From Amycolatopsis eburnea (lineage in GTDB: Bacteria > Actinomycetota > Actinomycetes > Mycobacteriales > Pseudonocardiaceae): a DNA stretch of 64,000 nt. The notes under the pieces are model-generated. The model searched no databases and had not been told where the DNA came from. It was given only the letters and a program-made list of their open reading frames with translations. Made by a program: the position numbers and the translations under genes. Where the stretch lies: positions 1-64,000 of the forward strand of contig NZ_RSEC01000021.1 in the NCBI RefSeq assembly GCF_003937945.1, read 5' to 3'. Positions 62,819-64,000 of this stretch are shown piece by piece. Each line of letters opens with the position of its first letter. The stretch's first letter is position 1.

Positions 62819-63307
62819 TCAGGCCGGGAGTGCCGCTTCGATGGCCTTGACGACCGTCTCGTCCTCGGGCTCGGTGCGCGGCCGGAACCGCGCCAGAACC
62901 TCGCCGTCCGCGCCGATCAGGAACTTCTCGAAGTTCCACTGGACGTCGCCCGCGGCACCTTCGGCGTCGGCGGTCTTGGTCAGCTCCGCGTAGAGCGGGT
63001 GCTGGCGCTCGCCGTTGACGTCGATCTTCTCGAACAGCGGGAACGTGACGCCGTAGGTCGTCGAGCAGAACGTCTGGATCTCCTCGGCGCTGCCCGGTTC
63101 CTGCCCGGCGAACTGGTTGCACGGAAAACCGACCACGGAGAAGCCCTGGCCGCCGAAGCGTTCCTGAAGCCGCTCGAGGCCGGCGTACTGCGGGGTCAGG
63201 CCGCATTTCGACGCGACGTTGACCACGAGCAGCGCCTTGCCGGCGAGGGAGCCCAGCGAGCTGTCCTGCCCGTCGAGGGTCTTGACCGGAATTTCGTGGA
63301 TTCCCAT
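62819..63307 (-). CDS. glutathione peroxidase family protein (thioredoxin-dependent type)
   Basis: A 162-residue thioredoxin-fold peroxidase. The peroxidatic residue is Cys in NVASKCGLTPQYAGLERLQE, with Gln in GFPCNQFAGQEPGSAEEI and Trp in DVQWNFEKFLIGADG completing the tetrad. Selenocysteine is not used (TGT/TGC codons). Because actinobacteria lack glutathione, it probably reduces hydroperoxides with thioredoxin or mycothiol. It lies nine bases downstream of the GH57 gene and probably shares its transcript. Confidence 0.9.
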   Translation of the reverse strand: MGIHEIPVKTLDGQDSSLGSLAGKALLVVNVASKCGLTPQYAGLERLQERFGGQGFSVVGFPCNQFAGQEPGSAEEIQTFCSTTYGVTFPLFEKIDVNGERQHPLYAELTKTADAEGAAGDVQWNFEKFLIGADGEVLARFRPRTEPEDETVVKAIEAALPA

Positions 63308-63316
63308 GGGTCCCTT

Positions 63317-64000
63317 TCAGTCGTGCTTCAGCGCCCGGGCGTCGAGGTGCCCGAACGGTCCGTCGTCTGCGCGGTAAGCGGCGGCGAGTTCTTCGGCCCG
63401 CGCGCGGTCGCCGCGGCGCAGCAGCCCGGCCAGCGCATCGAACCGTTCGGTGTGGACGGCCGCGCGTCGGCGCGCGTAGTCCGCGGCGGAGTCCTTGGTG
63501 ACCATGAACGCCCAGTCGCTTTCCAGCGCCAGCATCGCCTCGGCGACGGCCTGGTCGGCGACGGTGTCCCGGGCCGTTGTCGCCAAATCGGCAACGAGGT
63601 CGAGCAGCCGCCGCTGCAGTGCCGAGTTGGCTTCGACCATGTCCTTGACCTGCTCGCCGTCCCAGACGCGCCAGTCCTTGCCCGATCCCCACGACGACGC
63701 CGGCAGGTCGATCGGCTCGCCGACGTGGCCGGCTTCGATCGCGCCCTTCAGCGTCGTCACGCGGACGCCGGCCTCGGGCAGCGCGCGCAGCACGCCTTCC
63801 AGCCACGCCGGTCCTTCGTGCCACCAGTGCCCGAACAGCTCCGTGTCGTACGCGGCGACCACGAGCGCCTCACGCCCGTGTTGCGCCTTCAGCGAACGCA
63901 GCCGCGTCACGACCGTCTCGACGAAGTCCTTGACGTGCTGCTGCAGCACGTCCGCGGCGAGCGCGGGGTCGTAGGGCGCCTTGTCCTGCGGCTCGACCGT
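63317..64000 (-). CDS. GH57 family 1,4-alpha-glucan branching-type enzyme (C-terminal part, partial)
   Basis: The last 227 or so residues of a minus-strand gene that continues beyond the right edge. The open frame runs upstream of the first ATG in the window (KAPYDPALAADVLQQHVKDF), showing that the start is outside. The block VVAAYDTELFGHWWHEGPAW is the GH57 second motif with the catalytic Asp, and the helical C-terminus (ALESDWAFMVTKDSAADYAR) is the DUF1957 domain. It resembles Rv3031, thought to branch intracellular alpha-glucan and methylglucose lipopolysaccharides with the GT4 partner. Confidence 0.85.
   Translation of the reverse strand, partial: TVEPQDKAPYDPALAADVLQQHVKDFVETVVTRLRSLKAQHGREALVVAAYDTELFGHWWHEGPAWLEGVLRALPEAGVRVTTLKGAIEAGHVGEPIDLPASSWGSGKDWRVWDGEQVKDMVEANSALQRRLLDLVADLATTARDTVADQAVAEAMLALESDWAFMVTKDSAADYARRRAAVHTERFDALAGLLRRGDRARAEELAAAYRADDGPFGHLDARALKHD

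Noticed and set aside
63317..63949. GH57 fragment as a complete 210-residue protein
   Set aside because: The frame stays open with family-like sequence to the right edge, so the methionine at 63949 is internal and the gene is cut by the window end.

Overview
The window is very GC-rich, gene-dense DNA with many GTG, TTG and at least one CTG start codon. It carries an F420-type luciferase-like oxidoreductase, a mycothiol-type DinB-fold enzyme, SigE-family sigma factors and a mycobacterial-type alpha-glucan glycosyltransferase with a GH57 partner. Together these point to an actinomycete chromosome, most likely Pseudonocardiales and Amycolatopsis-like. The genus is an inference from gene content and style, not from a marker gene.

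Layout. 1-6117: tail module of a siphovirus-like element (truncated tail tube, frameshifted tail assembly chaperones, tape measure, distal tail, fibre-like, tail-associated protein, small terminal protein). No head, integrase or lysis genes are visible. 6217-16000: secreted GH92 mannosidase, DUF3817 membrane protein, MarR regulator, thiamine-binding protein, thioredoxin-TPR co-chaperone, zinc metallopeptidase lipoprotein and alpha-glucan phosphorylase. 16038-24214: luciferase-like oxidoreductase, a cysteine dioxygenase-rhodanese operon with a cysteine-type leader peptide, orphan ABC ATPase, enoyl-CoA hydratase, two methyltransferase-fold proteins, secreted acid phosphatase, DUF427 and a LysR regulator. 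24216-42434: many small regulator-plus-target units (GntR-YdcF, DasR-type sites at a GH18 chitinase, GntR/TetR fusion, PadR-monooxygenase, HxlR-VOC) with transporters and hydrolases between them. 42456-49900: threonine ammonia-lyase, a SigE-family sigma factor with an anchored partner, and the glyoxylate shunt (ramB, aceA, aceB). 50026-55618: a large secreted subtilase divergent from a second sigma/partner pair, then a TetR regulator. 55709-64000: DUF1348 protein, broken methyltransferase, tiny secreted peptide, GT4 glucosyltransferase, GH2 hydrolase, ROK regulator divergent from a DUF1479 dioxygenase, glutathione peroxidase and the C-terminal part of a GH57 branching-type enzyme.

How the genes fit together. 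Two themes recur. The first is carbohydrate use and alpha-glucan metabolism (GH92, GH18, GH2, GlgP, GT4, GH57, ROK, dre-like operators). The second is small local control circuits in which a regulator sits divergent from, or in an operon with, its target next to a visible palindrome. The most striking circuit is at 53593-53735. Two divergent promoters of the same form (GCAACC, 17 bases, CGTTCCAC) drive the secreted subtilase and the sigma factor gene, and a related element precedes the paralogous sigma gene at 43801. This suggests an autoregulated extracytoplasmic-function sigma system that controls a secreted protease. Other non-routine observations are a programmed -1 frameshift in the tail module, a cysteine leader peptide, a GNAT gene broken by one TGA codon, a methyltransferase that has lost its start, and a 42-residue secreted peptide.
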